This document shows, piece by piece, positions 31,905-43,444 of a DNA stretch of 64,000 bases. Numbering within the stretch: the stretch's first letter is position 1; each line of letters begins with the position of its first letter. Location of the stretch: positions 124,001 to 188,000 of the forward strand of contig JANUWI010000008.1 of NCBI GenBank assembly GCA_025504975.1, written 5' to 3'. The position numbers and the translations under genes are program-made. The stretch comes from Plenodomus lindquistii (Eukaryota > Ascomycota > Dothideomycetes > Pleosporales > Leptosphaeriaceae). The notes beneath the pieces were generated by a model, which worked only from the letters and a program-made list of their open reading frames with translations, did not search any database and was not told where the DNA came from.

Positions 31905-34158
31905 GTTGGGGGGTGTCGTCGAGGGTGGAGTAGTCGTTGTGTGAAGAGTGTGGTCGGTATGGTCAGGTGGTGTCGAGTAAGTTGGGAGAGAAGAAGCAGG
32001 GAGAGGGCGGGACGTTTGATATGTGTCTAGCGCGCACGGACGCGGCTCCCCCTCTGTCACGACTAGTAGTCGGTGTCGGCGTCAATGGGTGGGTGGGTGC
32101 TCGCAAAGTGCAGTACGTCAGCGGGTTTGCGATGGCGTGACAAGCGAACGAGGCAGAGTCTCAGGGAAGGCGCGCCTGCTGGGTCGACGGTGTAACGCGA
32201 GGCTGCAGCAGAGAAAGGTGGGAACAGCGTCGTCGTCAGGAGGTGCGAGGGCAGCAATGGACGCAGCAGCAATATAACACGAGCTGGGAGCAGCGCGAAG
32301 CGGATGCCAACCAGCGGATCAGCTCTTGGGAGGGCAGGGGCTAGGCCGTGACGGAGCGTAGCGTGCTTTCCCCGCAATACGACCTAGATAGGAACAAAGC
32401 ACGCACCATGTGGATAACACGCCCGCCGCCCCTCCAACCCCATCCAACCACACCCAACGCCCATCTCGAGCATCGCCACGCTAACCCCGCACTCACGCCA
32501 GCCCGGCCCACCCTCACGCTGCCATCACCCGCCGTGAGCATCGCCACCGCGACACCGAGCCCGCTTGGCACAAGCTTGGTCGAGGTTCCATGCACCTGTC
32601 TCCTCTCTTGCAAAGGTTCACTTCCCATGTTAGCTAGGTCTATCACAGCGCACCATGACATCGCTATCAGACACACCCGCTTGATATCACCCATACGTAC
32701 TTGCTTTTCCTTCCCGTCCCCCCTCCCCATGTCACGGCTGCAGCGTCGTGCAACCACCATCTGCCCACATCTCGTTTGTGTGCCAGGTTTCGGGTGACCT
32801 GTCTCTTCGGGGCGCTGCGGATCTTACACACGCACTGTTTCGTCTCATACATAGATATCGCTTACCACCGACCCAGTGCGGGGCATAAGCCCATCTCAAC
32901 CCAAAGAGCAACGACCAACCATCTCACACCAGTCTTTGATAGAAACTTTATTTATGCGACGCTCCAGACTGTGTCTGAGACTGCCTCTAGCCGTTGTACC
33001 AGACCTTTGGGTTGCGCTCTCCTGACAAACAATATTTCCGCGTGCAGATACAACTAATCGCTGGATGAAAGAATGTCAGCTCGTTTCATTCGTAAAAACA
33101 GCAACGAGCAAAATACTGCATGCACAATGCCAGCGGCTGGAGCACCCGGCCACTGACATGTTGCGATGACTGAGTCTTTGTGCGACATGTCCAACAACAT
33201 CCCTTGTGATTGGTAGTCCCCTCCACACACCGATACTAACGAATGGCTGGCCTTGCACATGTTTCTCAATGTCCGGCTCGCACATACAGAGAGCCCCGGC
33301 TTTCACGCCGACAAATGCTGTTCAAAGTCGTGAGATTCGGCATTGATGTGTGCACTGCCAATCACGATAAGAAGCTCAGCGTGCAGTAAGCAGAGCTTCG
33401 TGAAGGTCCGACTGTACACGCGCCTGGGTCCGCTTTCGTGCATCTCGGGTCCATTTCCGCAAGCCGTCGGCCGACATCTCCAGCCCCGACACGTCAACTC
33501 TCGGCACTCTTTGAGCGTGGTGAATCGGTTTGATTACATTGGTACGGTCTGCGACTCGCTCTGATTGTTTGTGACCAACCCCGCTCTACGTAGGTTAGCC
33601 GAAGGAGCTGCGAGCACCTTACCCATCTATCCACGTGGTGAATTGGTTGATCAAATGAAGTGGTTCATCAGACAGGAACAAGTGTTTGCATAGTAATGGT
33701 ATGTACAAGGAGTGTAAAGAAGTGAAGGCGATCCAAACAGTAAAGCAGATTACCTCCCACGCATGTCGCTATCAGGTGAACAAAACAATCAAACAAAGCC
33801 AAACGCTATATCAAAAGAGAAGAGAGAGTAGAAGCCTCGAATCAGGCCAAGAAAAAAGAGGACCACTAGGTACGGCGAGCCTGTTGAAGACAGGGTTCGA
33901 AAGAAAATGGGTATAGTCGGCCTAGGGAAGAGAAGAGAAGAGTATATGCGCGAGACGAAAAGATCAAGAAACGAGTAAGAAACAAAGCTTGTGCGGTCAA
34001 GATGGATACTAGAAGGAGAGACAAAAGTGACGACGCTGTAAAGGAACGAGAAGAATCAAAGGGGCCGCCAACGCCAAGAGTAAACCAAGGAAGGAAAGTA
34101 TCGGACACGCGCGTGAGCAGTCATTCCGTCATGGGCTGCACGATGGCGGTGATCGTGA
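31905..34158. other. Intergenic, no gene recognised
   Basis: 2.25 kb between two minus-strand genes. Short open frames on both strands show no domain or consistent splicing. It presumably holds the promoter of the Ser-rich gene and the 3' UTR of the SWIM-motif gene. Confidence 0.45.
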
Positions 34159-35628
34159 CTAGGATGGCATACTCCTCTTAGATCGTCCTTCACGAACTTC
34201 AGAGGCCGCTCTCTTCCGCTTCTCGAAGATGACCCTGCGGAAGGCACTCGTGTATTCGGCAGGCGTTTCCGGACAGGCCAACTTCTGCTCAATGCCTTGA
34301 AGAGTCTCCCAGTGGTTTCGAGTGACGTCCTCCTGGGGCAGAGAACCGAGTGCGTCAATGACGAATAGTGGTGTCCCCGTGGAAGACGCGCCGATGAGCG
34401 CGACAAACAGGTTGTTTTGCATCGGATCCGTCGGTTTCTCTGTGCCCCATTCGCTGTCCTCGTATGCATCCTTGTTGCGATCTGTAACTCGATCCAGGAT
34501 CGTGACCAAGGCTGCGGCTGCCTTTGCAGCCATTTCTCTTGTTTCCGCACCAGAGTCGATGTGCTTCTGGTAGAATTCATCAATATCTTTTACCAGTGCA
34601 GTGAGCTTGTTGGCGCAACTGATGACGTCGAATTTCAGATCCGCTGCGGTGGCATTAACTGGGCCATCCCTTACGTACTTGTCTAGGGCGTCGAAATGCT
34701 GATTGATACGATTTTCAATCTTTCGGAAGTACACACGGGCCTGGAAGTCTGGGTCGATGATCTTTTGAGCGTCCAGGAAGAGACCTGGATTCCGAGATGC
34801 GTGTTGAGTGAAGAGGTCAGCAAACTCTTGAAACTTCTTTGATACCTCTGATGTGAGAGGCGACTCTGGGCATTTAAACTCTCCGGGAAGGGCGTCTTGA
34901 GGCTCGAAGACTGACAACATCGTAGTGACTGCATCGTGCATCTCGTCTTCATCTTCTGGCAGGTCGTCCTCCTGGAAAGCCCAGTCGAGATCGCTTGCAA
35001 TGATTCCCAGACCCTTGGCCTCGAGTAGCTCTGCTGGCTTGACATCTGCAATGGTCGATCCATCCGTGGATAAGTCGAAAGGCTGGTCATGCAATTGCTC
35101 CGGGCTAGTCGAGGCTGAGATGATTTGATCGCCGACCCAGTATATGTGCTTGACTAAACTTAGCTCGCTGTTGGAGTGGAATGAAGATTTGCGTACCTTG
35201 CAAGCCAGACCTTGTTCATTAGCACCACAAGTACACTTTGGCTTGCCCAGCTTGCCCCCCATAGCGACGGTTATGTCATCGTCAATGTGAAAGTACTTGG
35301 TGGGTTCACCGTCTGGGCTGTCGTCACCATCAGCCACTGCGCAGTACTTGATGCGGATATCGTTGTCCTCAAGCCCGTGCTTGGCTCTTCTGCGCAAGTC
35401 CGTGTTGAAGGTCGATACGTTGTACTGCAAATTGTTTGTCGATATGACCAGAGAGGGTACTGGGGAGACAGGTGATGGTGATTCGATGGAGGGGAGAGGA
35501 TAGTCATGAACCAGGTCCGGAAGGGTGTGGAGGGACTGAGGGCTGGTCCTGGCTGCCTTTGCAGCTCCGGCTCGAGTCGTGACCATGGCCTCCCCAATTG
35601 AGAGTCGTGAGAACTGCTCTGCTGACAT
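34159..35628 (-). CDS. SWIM-type zinc-finger protein, probably with a 48-nt in-frame intron
   Basis: Reads as 489 aa uninterrupted, or 473 aa if 35196-35149 is an intron. That segment starts GTACGC, has a CTAAG-like branch and ends CAAG. Removing it joins CTCGANEQGLACK to HIYWVGDQI, creating a CXCX8CXH SWIM zinc finger at about residues 130-143. SWIM domains bind DNA or protein and occur in E3 ligases and recombination factors. After it lies an acidic region (EDDLPEDEDEMHD), then a helical C-terminal half containing AEYTSAFRRVIFEKRKRAAS and a basic end. No kinase or RING is present. Start at the ATG at 35628 (MSAEQFSRLSIGEAM); the second Met at 15 is possible. The precise role is unknown. Confidence 0.75.
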   Translation of the reverse strand: MSAEQFSRLSIGEAMVTTRAGAAKAARTSPQSLHTLPDLVHDYPLPSIESPSPVSPVPSLVISTNNLQYNVSTFNTDLRRRAKHGLEDNDIRIKYCAVADGDDSPDGEPTKYFHIDDDITVAMGGKLGKPKCTCGANEQGLACKVRKSSFHSNSELSLVKHIYWVGDQIISASTSPEQLHDQPFDLSTDGSTIADVKPAELLEAKGLGIIASDLDWAFQEDDLPEDEDEMHDAVTTMLSVFEPQDALPGEFKCPESPLTSEVSKKFQEFADLFTQHASRNPGLFLDAQKIIDPDFQARVYFRKIENRINQHFDALDKYVRDGPVNATAADLKFDVISCANKLTALVKDIDEFYQKHIDSGAETREMAAKAAAALVTILDRVTDRNKDAYEDSEWGTEKPTDPMQNNLFVALIGASSTGTPLFVIDALGSLPQEDVTRNHWETLQGIEQKLACPETPAEYTSAFRRVIFEKRKRAASEVREGRSKRSMPS

Positions 35629-37430
35629 GGAGATCTAAAAAGCTGAGATGCTCCTGGACACCTAACGCCCACGAAGGAGCTATATATCAACCAACATCGC
35701 CGGCTCCACGCCACAACCTTGGTTCCTCCATCAGGCACCACAAGTCGACCATCTTACTGAGGGCGCTTAGGGAATGGGCCTTCCGCGCCGTAGAGCGTTG
35801 AGGCGTCTGAAGCGGATGTGGCTGTTCAGGGAGGAACCGATGGTGCACAAGATCAGTGCCGCATGTCTGCCTAGCTGCCTGGAGCTAGTGTGAAGGATGT
35901 CAGGGCGTCGTGTGAAAGTCCAAAGTTGCATATACATCCAACTGGCGTTAGTGCCTCAGTGGGACGTAAGGCACAGTCGCTGATAATGTTGCTTTTAGTT
36001 GGAATTATCCCCAACTGTGCACCAATGGTACCTGGTTGACCGTCGTAAAGTCCGTGGGTCCTGTTTGACAAGGAGTGGGCTTGACCCGAATTGGCAATTA
36101 AGGGGCTTAGCATTATCCGAGTCCAGCAGATTATGGTCTTTTACCGCCGTGGCCTGGGCATAAATGCCGCTAAATACCTCAACCCACCTATCGTGAGTTG
36201 CCTGGAGGGCCAAGTTGGGGTGATACTGCAATGCGCAGCTCTTTATCACCGCAGCTGGAGCGAGGCTCGTGATCGATGGTGCAGCCTGAAAGCTGTTCAA
36301 TGCAAGACCCGACAATGCGGCCATGGGGCCTTGTGCGGCTGTCGCGACTGGTGCAGTGCACTCAATGACCGAGATACAGGCACGAAGTTGAGGTAGTAAG
36401 CGGAGCGCCATTCCGAAGGGTAATGGTCGTAAGTGTGGAGTAAAGGTTAGCATGTTCAACTCAGCCTCGCCTGCGGCGTTCCGCAAGCATCTTCTGAACC
36501 CTGCAATCACCTATCGTTAGCGAGGGTCCAAACTGATATAAGGCTGACTGGCTGAAAGAAGTACCACCCTCCTGCGCAAGCTTCTACCAACATGAGCATA
36601 GATTATGCGTGGCACCCCTCGAGCGTAGAATTTTGACAGAGAGTGCCTTGGGCCTCTTGTGAACGACCTGCATACAAGACTCGAAGGTTCAGCCCAGCCC
36701 CAGCTTGTCACTGCGCCCTCACCGTATCCAAGAATAAAGACACGCGGACTGGCTTGAGACCACACAGCAGGCCTTCTCCTCGTCATAGTCATGCTCAAGT
36801 CTACGGTCACCCAGCTCGAGATGAGTCGTGCGCTACCAATTCGCGACCGTGCTGATTTCAGTTTGCGCACCGACTTCAGGTACACATCCCTGGCACGATG
36901 CACACACGGCTTGAGTCGTTCACAGCGCAGACATTATCCTTGGAACGTTCCGCCATGTCCGAAGCGACATCTGAAGGATGCAGACTACTGTGATGCAACA
37001 GCTTTCTTGCAGTTTCCTCAGGTTCGTGCGGTCGACCACTCACACGCGACCTGTAACCGCCGATCTGGAAACCGACCACCACACTCACAAGGCAAACAGC
37101 CCCATCTGGAAACACGTGTGATTAGAGAGCCATGTTTCGAAACATGGGCCGCGACTCGGCCGCGTTATTGTACATTCTTGATGAAGAGGGCGTCTGAGCC
37201 GGAAGGCCACGGTAAAGCCGTGAGGGAAGACCAGCTTCCGCATCCGATGAAACATGAACTCCAAATCTGAAGCAGCCCCATATGTGACTACACTATTGTT
37301 TCACCATGAAACCCGGTCATCTTCATGGTAAGGAAAGTCTCTAAGGTAATGCCATGCTGGAGAGCCTCGGGCAAATCGCTGTGACAAATGGAGGCCGACT
37401 CTGCGTGTAGGTCAGCCCACAGGGTTCCTT
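35629..37430. other. Gene-poor spacer
   Basis: 1.8 kb. A minus-strand frame is open over 36510-35995 (about 171 codons), but it lacks an ATG start and has no known domain. Nothing else stands out. It contains the promoter of the SWIM gene and the 3' UTR of the bZIP gene. Confidence 0.4.
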
Positions 37431-37918
37431 TCATTCATCGTACCTACGTAACTCATACCTGCTACCTGTAACATCATTCTGTAAAGAATTCGCCAGTGAA
37501 CTCTGCCTGAAATGCTGCTCTCTTCTCCTGCCTGTCTCTATAATATATCTCATGTTTATACCTCCCCATGGGAGTCCGGAAAGGGAATCATTTGTATCAA
37601 TCGCCTCGGGTTTTGGGGACATGTACGAATTACCCGCGTTGCGTTGGTTCTCGGCTTGACGTTCGGTTTCCTCTTGGTGTTCTTTTGTCTTGTCTCCTAC
37701 TATCACGTTAGCAGATCCTGGATCGCCTTGGCTACACACGAGGTGTTCGTACGAAATCGTCTCTGGGCCAGCTTGTTCTGGATCTTCCGTCGCTCATTCG
37801 GATCGATCACATGGGACCATTGATCTGCTTCGGCCCTCGAAATTGTTCTCCCCGTGCTTCCACGGTGTTCGTCTGAGGGTCTCGCCTGCCGAGACGTAGA
37901 CTCTTGATCTTGGGACAT
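37431..37918 (-). CDS. Compact bZIP transcription factor (AP-1-like basic region)
   Basis: Two exons, 37918-37753 and 37696-37431, giving 143 aa. The intron is GTACGA...GCTAAC...GTAG (56 nt) and splits the basic region, as is common for fungal bZIP genes. The basic region is about residues 39-57 (VIDPNERRKIQNKLAQRRF, then R-D-K), with N-x2-AQ-x2-F/R spacing fitting the DNA-contact signature. After it come KTKEHQEETERQAENQRNAG and GLPWGGINMRYIIETGR, a block seen downstream of this class of basic region. A long regular leucine zipper is not obvious, so dimerisation may be weak or use another surface. The C terminus ends soon after; a further 3' exon cannot be excluded. It sits alone in the gene-poor part of the window. 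Confidence 0.72.
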
Positions 37919-40900
37919 GGATGCTCTCAAAAGTGTGGCACGCGCAGTAAAAAACCAGCCAGTGTACGTTGTAGACCATGTAAAGAGCTAGGGTCGATGA
38001 TTTTCGGTTTCGCACTGGAGTTTTGCGTGCCGGGACGAGCCGTACGTGATAGCTCGTTATCAACCTGGAGCCCATCGACAATTCTGTGGTTGAAAGCTGT
38101 CGTGTTGTTTTCAAGCCCTCATCCCGGGTTTCGTTCAGCTCTCCTTCAGGACGACAGTCGATGTACGGGTAAGGAATGTTGGATAAGACAAAGGTAGAAT
38201 CGAACGGGAGGATGGCACGCATTCAGGCGTGCGTTAGCCCTATATGCTTGTGCTGCACGAAGCCCTATACAACTTATTGTGGCAGCCTAACACCAGCCGC
38301 AAACGCAAAATGCATACCAGGAACGAGAATGAAGAAAAGGGACAAGACACCTAGCCGAATACTGTAGCTGAGTCTTTACTAAACGCAGTGGAGCCTCTCA
38401 TCCCGAAGTCTAGTCGCTGCGGTCGAACTATGACACAGGAGGGCAATGGTTGAGACCGAAGACGAGAAGGGATCACCACGGGCCGCCGATAATTCCGACG
38501 GCTCATCTAAGAGGACGACCAGATCGAGGACAAAAGACACTGAGTCAGAAGAGTTCAATCGGCGTTTCCGCATGCTGAAGCACAGGGCGAAATTGTGACA
38601 TTAGTCCAGCAGATGAACAGGCACCAGGATGAAGTAATGGTTCGCAACACCTATTGAACCATAGGTTGTAGCAAAGAGTATGCTAAACACAGAATGGGGC
38701 TGGAGAGTAGGTCCGTGATTTGATCGGATCGCATGCCCCAAGGGATCTCACTGGGATGAGTAGTACCTGCATCTACCGCTACCTGTTAACCGGTGAAAGG
38801 ACTCGGAAAGGCCGCACGACTGTAGCCTTACCGTTGGGCTGAAGCAGGACATGATTGATGAGAATACCCTGGCAACGGCGTCTTCAACTCACGGGCGAAA
38901 GGTGGCAGTGTCAACGCCCCTGATCTGGATGAGTAGAGTATGAGTGATGACGTATTAGACAAGCAGCAGATACGAGACTATTGTGCTTCGCCTACAACTG
39001 TCATTCAGACATGTAGCCTCACAGTGTGCAGCTTTGGTGCGGCCACGGGCGACAGTTTCGGCGGTCGCGACCACTACCTATGGAGCTTGCTGTGATGGTT
39101 GCCAGTGATCAACAAGACGGCAGATAATTCGGGCGATGAGATTAGGCAACCGCAAGACCGGACGGGGAAGCGTGGTTCAAGCCTGATCTTGGTGTTGTGG
39201 ATGGGAGTGATGGGGCATTGGAGTTGCGGTCTCGAAAAGTCATCCTAGTCCGAATAAGAGACACTGCATGGTGCGAAGAGCCCTTTCATTGGCGCTGCCA
39301 CAGCCTGCTGAATGCCGATTGGCTGTTGAGCAGTGGCTGTGCAGTCCCCAGTGAACTTTTGACCGCCAAACATGTCCACTCTGCCAATGTAGCCATGGAG
39401 TGTTCGTGACGCAGGACATCAGCATGACGCAAACGTCTTGCAGGAAACGGCCTCTACGCTCTTCCCCCTTGTTGTGGCAGGACAGTACGCATGCCAGGGA
39501 CGGACCGCTTGCTCTCGTCTCATTGAAGAAAGATCGCTAAGCCCGACTGTGCGAATAAGAGGATTTTTGCTGTGCTTCAGCCGCATCTCGGCCTGGTCGC
39601 ATCGATACCGTTGTGGGCATATTGCATGCTGGAAAGTATACAGCGCATGTACCTGCGTCCGCGTCGAAACGCACAACGAATATGGGATGCGACAAGGCGG
39701 CAATGGCCAGTAACAGGGAGAAGTCCAACCTGTCAACCAGCTGGTCATTGGGCACCATTCTCGGTGTCTCGGTATTTGGAAGCCAGCAACGGCTGCAGCG
39801 CGATGGTCTTGCTACGGCCCTACGACAATCTCACACAAATCGCGAGAGTCGAACATGGGATGTTTGTCATAAAAATAGTCCTACACATCTAAAGGATGGC
39901 AATGCGTAGGGTGGAGTAGACACGGTCCTGCTAAAAACCTATTTCAATCTGCCACTAGAAGGAATGTTGCTTCGAGGCCATGGAGAACTGAACCAAGAAG
40001 CAGGCAATCGTGGGAAAGCACATACACAGCGTACTTTGCGCATCCTTTCGAACGACAAAACATGAAGCGTTCATGATTGGAAAGGTGCACGCAAGCAGCA
40101 CAGTGTTGACGTGACGGAGAGCTGGAGGCTGAGAGCTCTACGGTTTTGTGGCCGGAAGAAAATTGAGATTCCGCTCGGACCTCGTCTTTGTCAGCATGCG
40201 CGCCGTCAAATTCGAGCTGAGCTGCCGCGGCCTTCTGTTTTCTTCTTTACACACAATCATACAAATGGACGATTAATCAACGGCCACAACGGAAACCTAC
40301 CTTGTGGTTGTCATATTTGCGTCTTAGAGAAACTCATTGGCACTTTTAGGCTTTTTGCTTCGATTTCTATGTTGCTTGAAGCCACCTGCGTGACCGGACA
40401 TACCTACCTTGATGAGATGGAACAGTCTTGGTACAAGAGCCCCATATGAATGCTGCGAGACTCGTATCACTATCACTGTTGAGAGACACTCACCAAAAAA
40501 CGGTGTCATTGTCTGACTGAAGTCATCATAACTGTTGGTCGCTGTCATTAACACAGCATACTAAGCACAAGGTCGAAAGTTCTCAAAAACGACGTGTATT
40601 TTCTTGGAGTAGGCTTGAACATCATGGTGTTAAGGTAAGATGGGGACGTAATAGATACGAGCTGCTTCGTGCCGTCGTGCGCACTGCGGGAGTATGTGGT
40701 CCGAATCATCGGTGGCTTTCACGCTTGGACAATCACAGCAGTGGCCTTGGGCTCGCAAGCCAGCTTCAGCAACAAGGGTATCAAATCAGTGTCAACGGTT
40801 TGAGGGCATTTGCGCTGCCCAGGAGAGGTTACAGGACCTGTCGGACATGGGCGGAGCTGTTTATAGATCAAACCGGCTCAAGGTTCTAGAAATCTGGAGC

Positions 40901-41194
40901 TTGCGGGATGCCATGTGCCATGTGCCATGTGTGTGCTGTGGAACGGGTCGCATTACTCGTCATCGCGCCCGAACTAGGGACCCTTCAAGTCCCCTTTCTG
41001 CGCGCATGCTCTACATACTTACTTTCTCGGCTCTATCATGGACACATTCCTACTTGGATAATTGACACCGCACCGCCCAGGCAACTACCCGACGTTCCTT
41101 GAGCCTCCGCGAACAGACCCCGCGTGCGCCCTCGTGCACGTTCGCCGCTCCTTAAAGCCACACCCCGTGCGATCCGTCCTCCGTCCCCAAGACC
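37919..41194. other. Gene-poor spacer with decayed coding-like fragments
   Basis: 3.3 kb without an intact gene. Around 38446-38657 a plus-strand stretch reads like protein in one frame (to a TGA at 38596) and continues in another frame to 38657, as if frameshifted. A further coding-like patch lies near 38940-39095. No transposase, reverse transcriptase or terminal repeat is recognised. Confidence 0.4.
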
Positions 41195-43444
41195 ATGGCG
41201 TCCGCGCTGAACAAACGCCAGCAGGCGCGCAACGAGCGTACCTTGCAGGACCTAATCAAGAGTGTGCCTGGAAATGGCACGTGTGCTGATTGCGGCACGA
41301 GAAACCCAGGTGTGTTCTGCGCCTAGCCTTGCATGCCTATGCCGTCTACTAAGTCTTTTTCACAGGATGGGCGAGCTGGAGCGTGAGTCCTCTCCCAGAA
41401 AAGAATGAGGCTTTGTGCCATACCAATCTCCCCTCCGACCCCTTCGAATCGCGCCTTTCAGACTGACGCCCGTTCTAGTTGGGCATCTTCCTGTGCATGC
41501 GATGTGCGGCCCTACACCGCAAGCTGGGGACACACATATCCAAAGTCAAATCCTTGAGTATGGACAAGTGGGACAATGCGCAAGTCGATGTAAGCAGGCT
41601 GGAACAAACGGAGCAGAAGGAACTCAGAGTTGATGAATGTCTAGAACATGAAGCGCATTGGGAATGCCGAATCGAACAAGACCTACAACCCACGCAACGT
41701 CAAGCCCCAGATACCCATCGACATCGACGAGGTGGATAGCGCGATGGAACGCTACATACGGCAGAAGTATGAACAGCGCGTATACATGAATAATGTGCGA
41801 CTGGGCGGACAACAGAATACCGGCAGTACCAGTTCAGAAGACAGGCCGCCGCCATTGCCTCCGAAGCCCACTGGTAGATTTGGATTCGGCTTGCGAAAAG
41901 CTGCAACATCCCCGCGAGATCTTACTCCGCCAGTGTCGCCTGGCATCGGCGGCTTTGAACACGACACCTCCCCACCAAGAGTGAACAAACCATCCAGAGT
42001 TTTTGGTTCCAACGTTCATACCTCAGGAGATGGATTGGATTCGAAACTGGCTACGCTACGCGACATGGGCTTTCCAGATGAGAGACGCAACTCTACAGTG
42101 CTCAAGGGACTCAATGGCAACTTGGATCGAACCGTAGAGGCTTTGATTAGATTGGGTGAGCAAAACAATCTAAGATCGACAGGGGGCACACCTACGCCAT
42201 CCGTCCAATCTGCTGCGAACGGACTCAGCTTCCAGAGAACAAGCACTGCGCCCGCGGCTGTCTCCACGAACCCATTCGATGCGCTGGATGCCCCCGCTGC
42301 ACAACAGCAACAGGCCGCGGCAGCCCAAAATCAGCAAGCAAATTCATCCAATTCGTACAATCCATTCTTACAGCAAGCGACACAAGCACCTGTTCAGCAA
42401 CAAAGCTATCCTCAGCAACAGCAGCAAAATCTTTATCAGCAGAATCCTTGGGTCCAACAACAGCAAAGCCTCGAGCAGACATTCCAGGGCATGCAATTGA
42501 CCAACCAGCAACCTCAGCAGTCTCAGCAACCCCAACAACCCCAACAACCTTTATTTCCTAATCGTACCGGAGGATATGGCCCAGCCCAGCCATCCCCATA
42601 CGCTCAAACGAACCCATTTCAACAGTCGTTCACGCCTCCGCCAATGCCTCAGATACCCGAGCAATACAGCTCATTCATGCCACCCCAAACGCAATATCAG
42701 TCGATGTCCTCGCCTTCGAGTCCAGGAAATCCCTTCCTCAGATCCTCCAAAAGTCAAGTCTTCGCACCTATGCACTCGAACTCGAACCCATATGGGCAGT
42801 CCGCTTTTCAGCAACAGCAACCTCAGGCGCAGCAACAGCTGCAACAACCATTCACCCAACAGCCCAGTCAACAGCCCAGTCAACAGCAACCTTTCCAACA
42901 GCAAAACCCTCAGCAACAGCAATTCCAGCCGCAGCAATTGCCTCAGCAGCAACCAAACCCATGGGCAACGCAGCAGCAGACCCAGTTGCCCACTCCTCCA
43001 GCGTCGAACCCTTGGCAGAGTCAACAGCAAAGCTTCCAGCCCCAGCAAACTGGGCATCAAACTCAACAGCCAAGCTATGCAACACAGCCAAAGAGTTTCC
43101 AAGATCAACAGCAAACCTTTCAAAGTCAGCAGCAGGCCTACCAACAGCAAAGCTCTAATCCTTTTGATAAGAAGTCTATATTGTCACTGTACAATCAACC
43201 ACAGCCTGCACAGCAGCAGTCCACGCAACAAGTTCAACCGTTGAACCCGTCTGCATCGGCACCGATGACAGCTTCTGGGCACATGAATCCATTCGGTCCA
43301 GCCCCAGGAGCTAAGCCATTGTCAGCTGCTCAGACGCCCGGTGTGCGGCATGTCAGCAACGAAAGTGTGGATTTCTCGGGTTTGATGGGCGGCAGACATT
43401 CCCCAGATGCCTTTTCAGGGTTGAGCTCGAGCTTCAGACGTTGA
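41195..43444 (+). CDS. GTS1: ArfGAP with UBA domain and Gln-rich tail (GTS1-like)
   Basis: Four exons: 41195-41309, 41366-41382 (17 nt), 41479-41589 and 41645-43444, giving 680 aa. Donors are GTGTGT, GTGAGT and GTAAGC. The ArfGAP zinc finger is complete: C30-x2-C33-x16-C50-x2-C53, with the catalytic arginine finger R58 in ALHRKLG; it should stimulate GTP hydrolysis on Arf at Golgi/endosomes. A UBA-like domain is at about 212-252 (LDSKLATLRDMGFPDERRNS...VEALIRLGE). The rest is Gln/Pro-rich with many poly-Gln runs and NPF motifs (NPFDALD, TNPFQQS, SNPFDKK, MNPFGPA) suited to EH-domain endocytic partners. The order ArfGAP-UBA-polyQ matches yeast Gts1. The tiny exon 2 supplies GWASWS inside the zinc finger. 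Confidence 0.9.

Noticed and set aside
35995..36510. 171-codon minus-strand open frame as a gene
   Set aside because: It begins at a GTG with no ATG start, no domain is recognisable and no convincing upstream exon was found.
42576..43244. Long alternative-frame open frames across the ArfGAP gene
   Set aside because: They arise because CAG/CAA repeats stay open in every frame; the ArfGAP frame has the domains.
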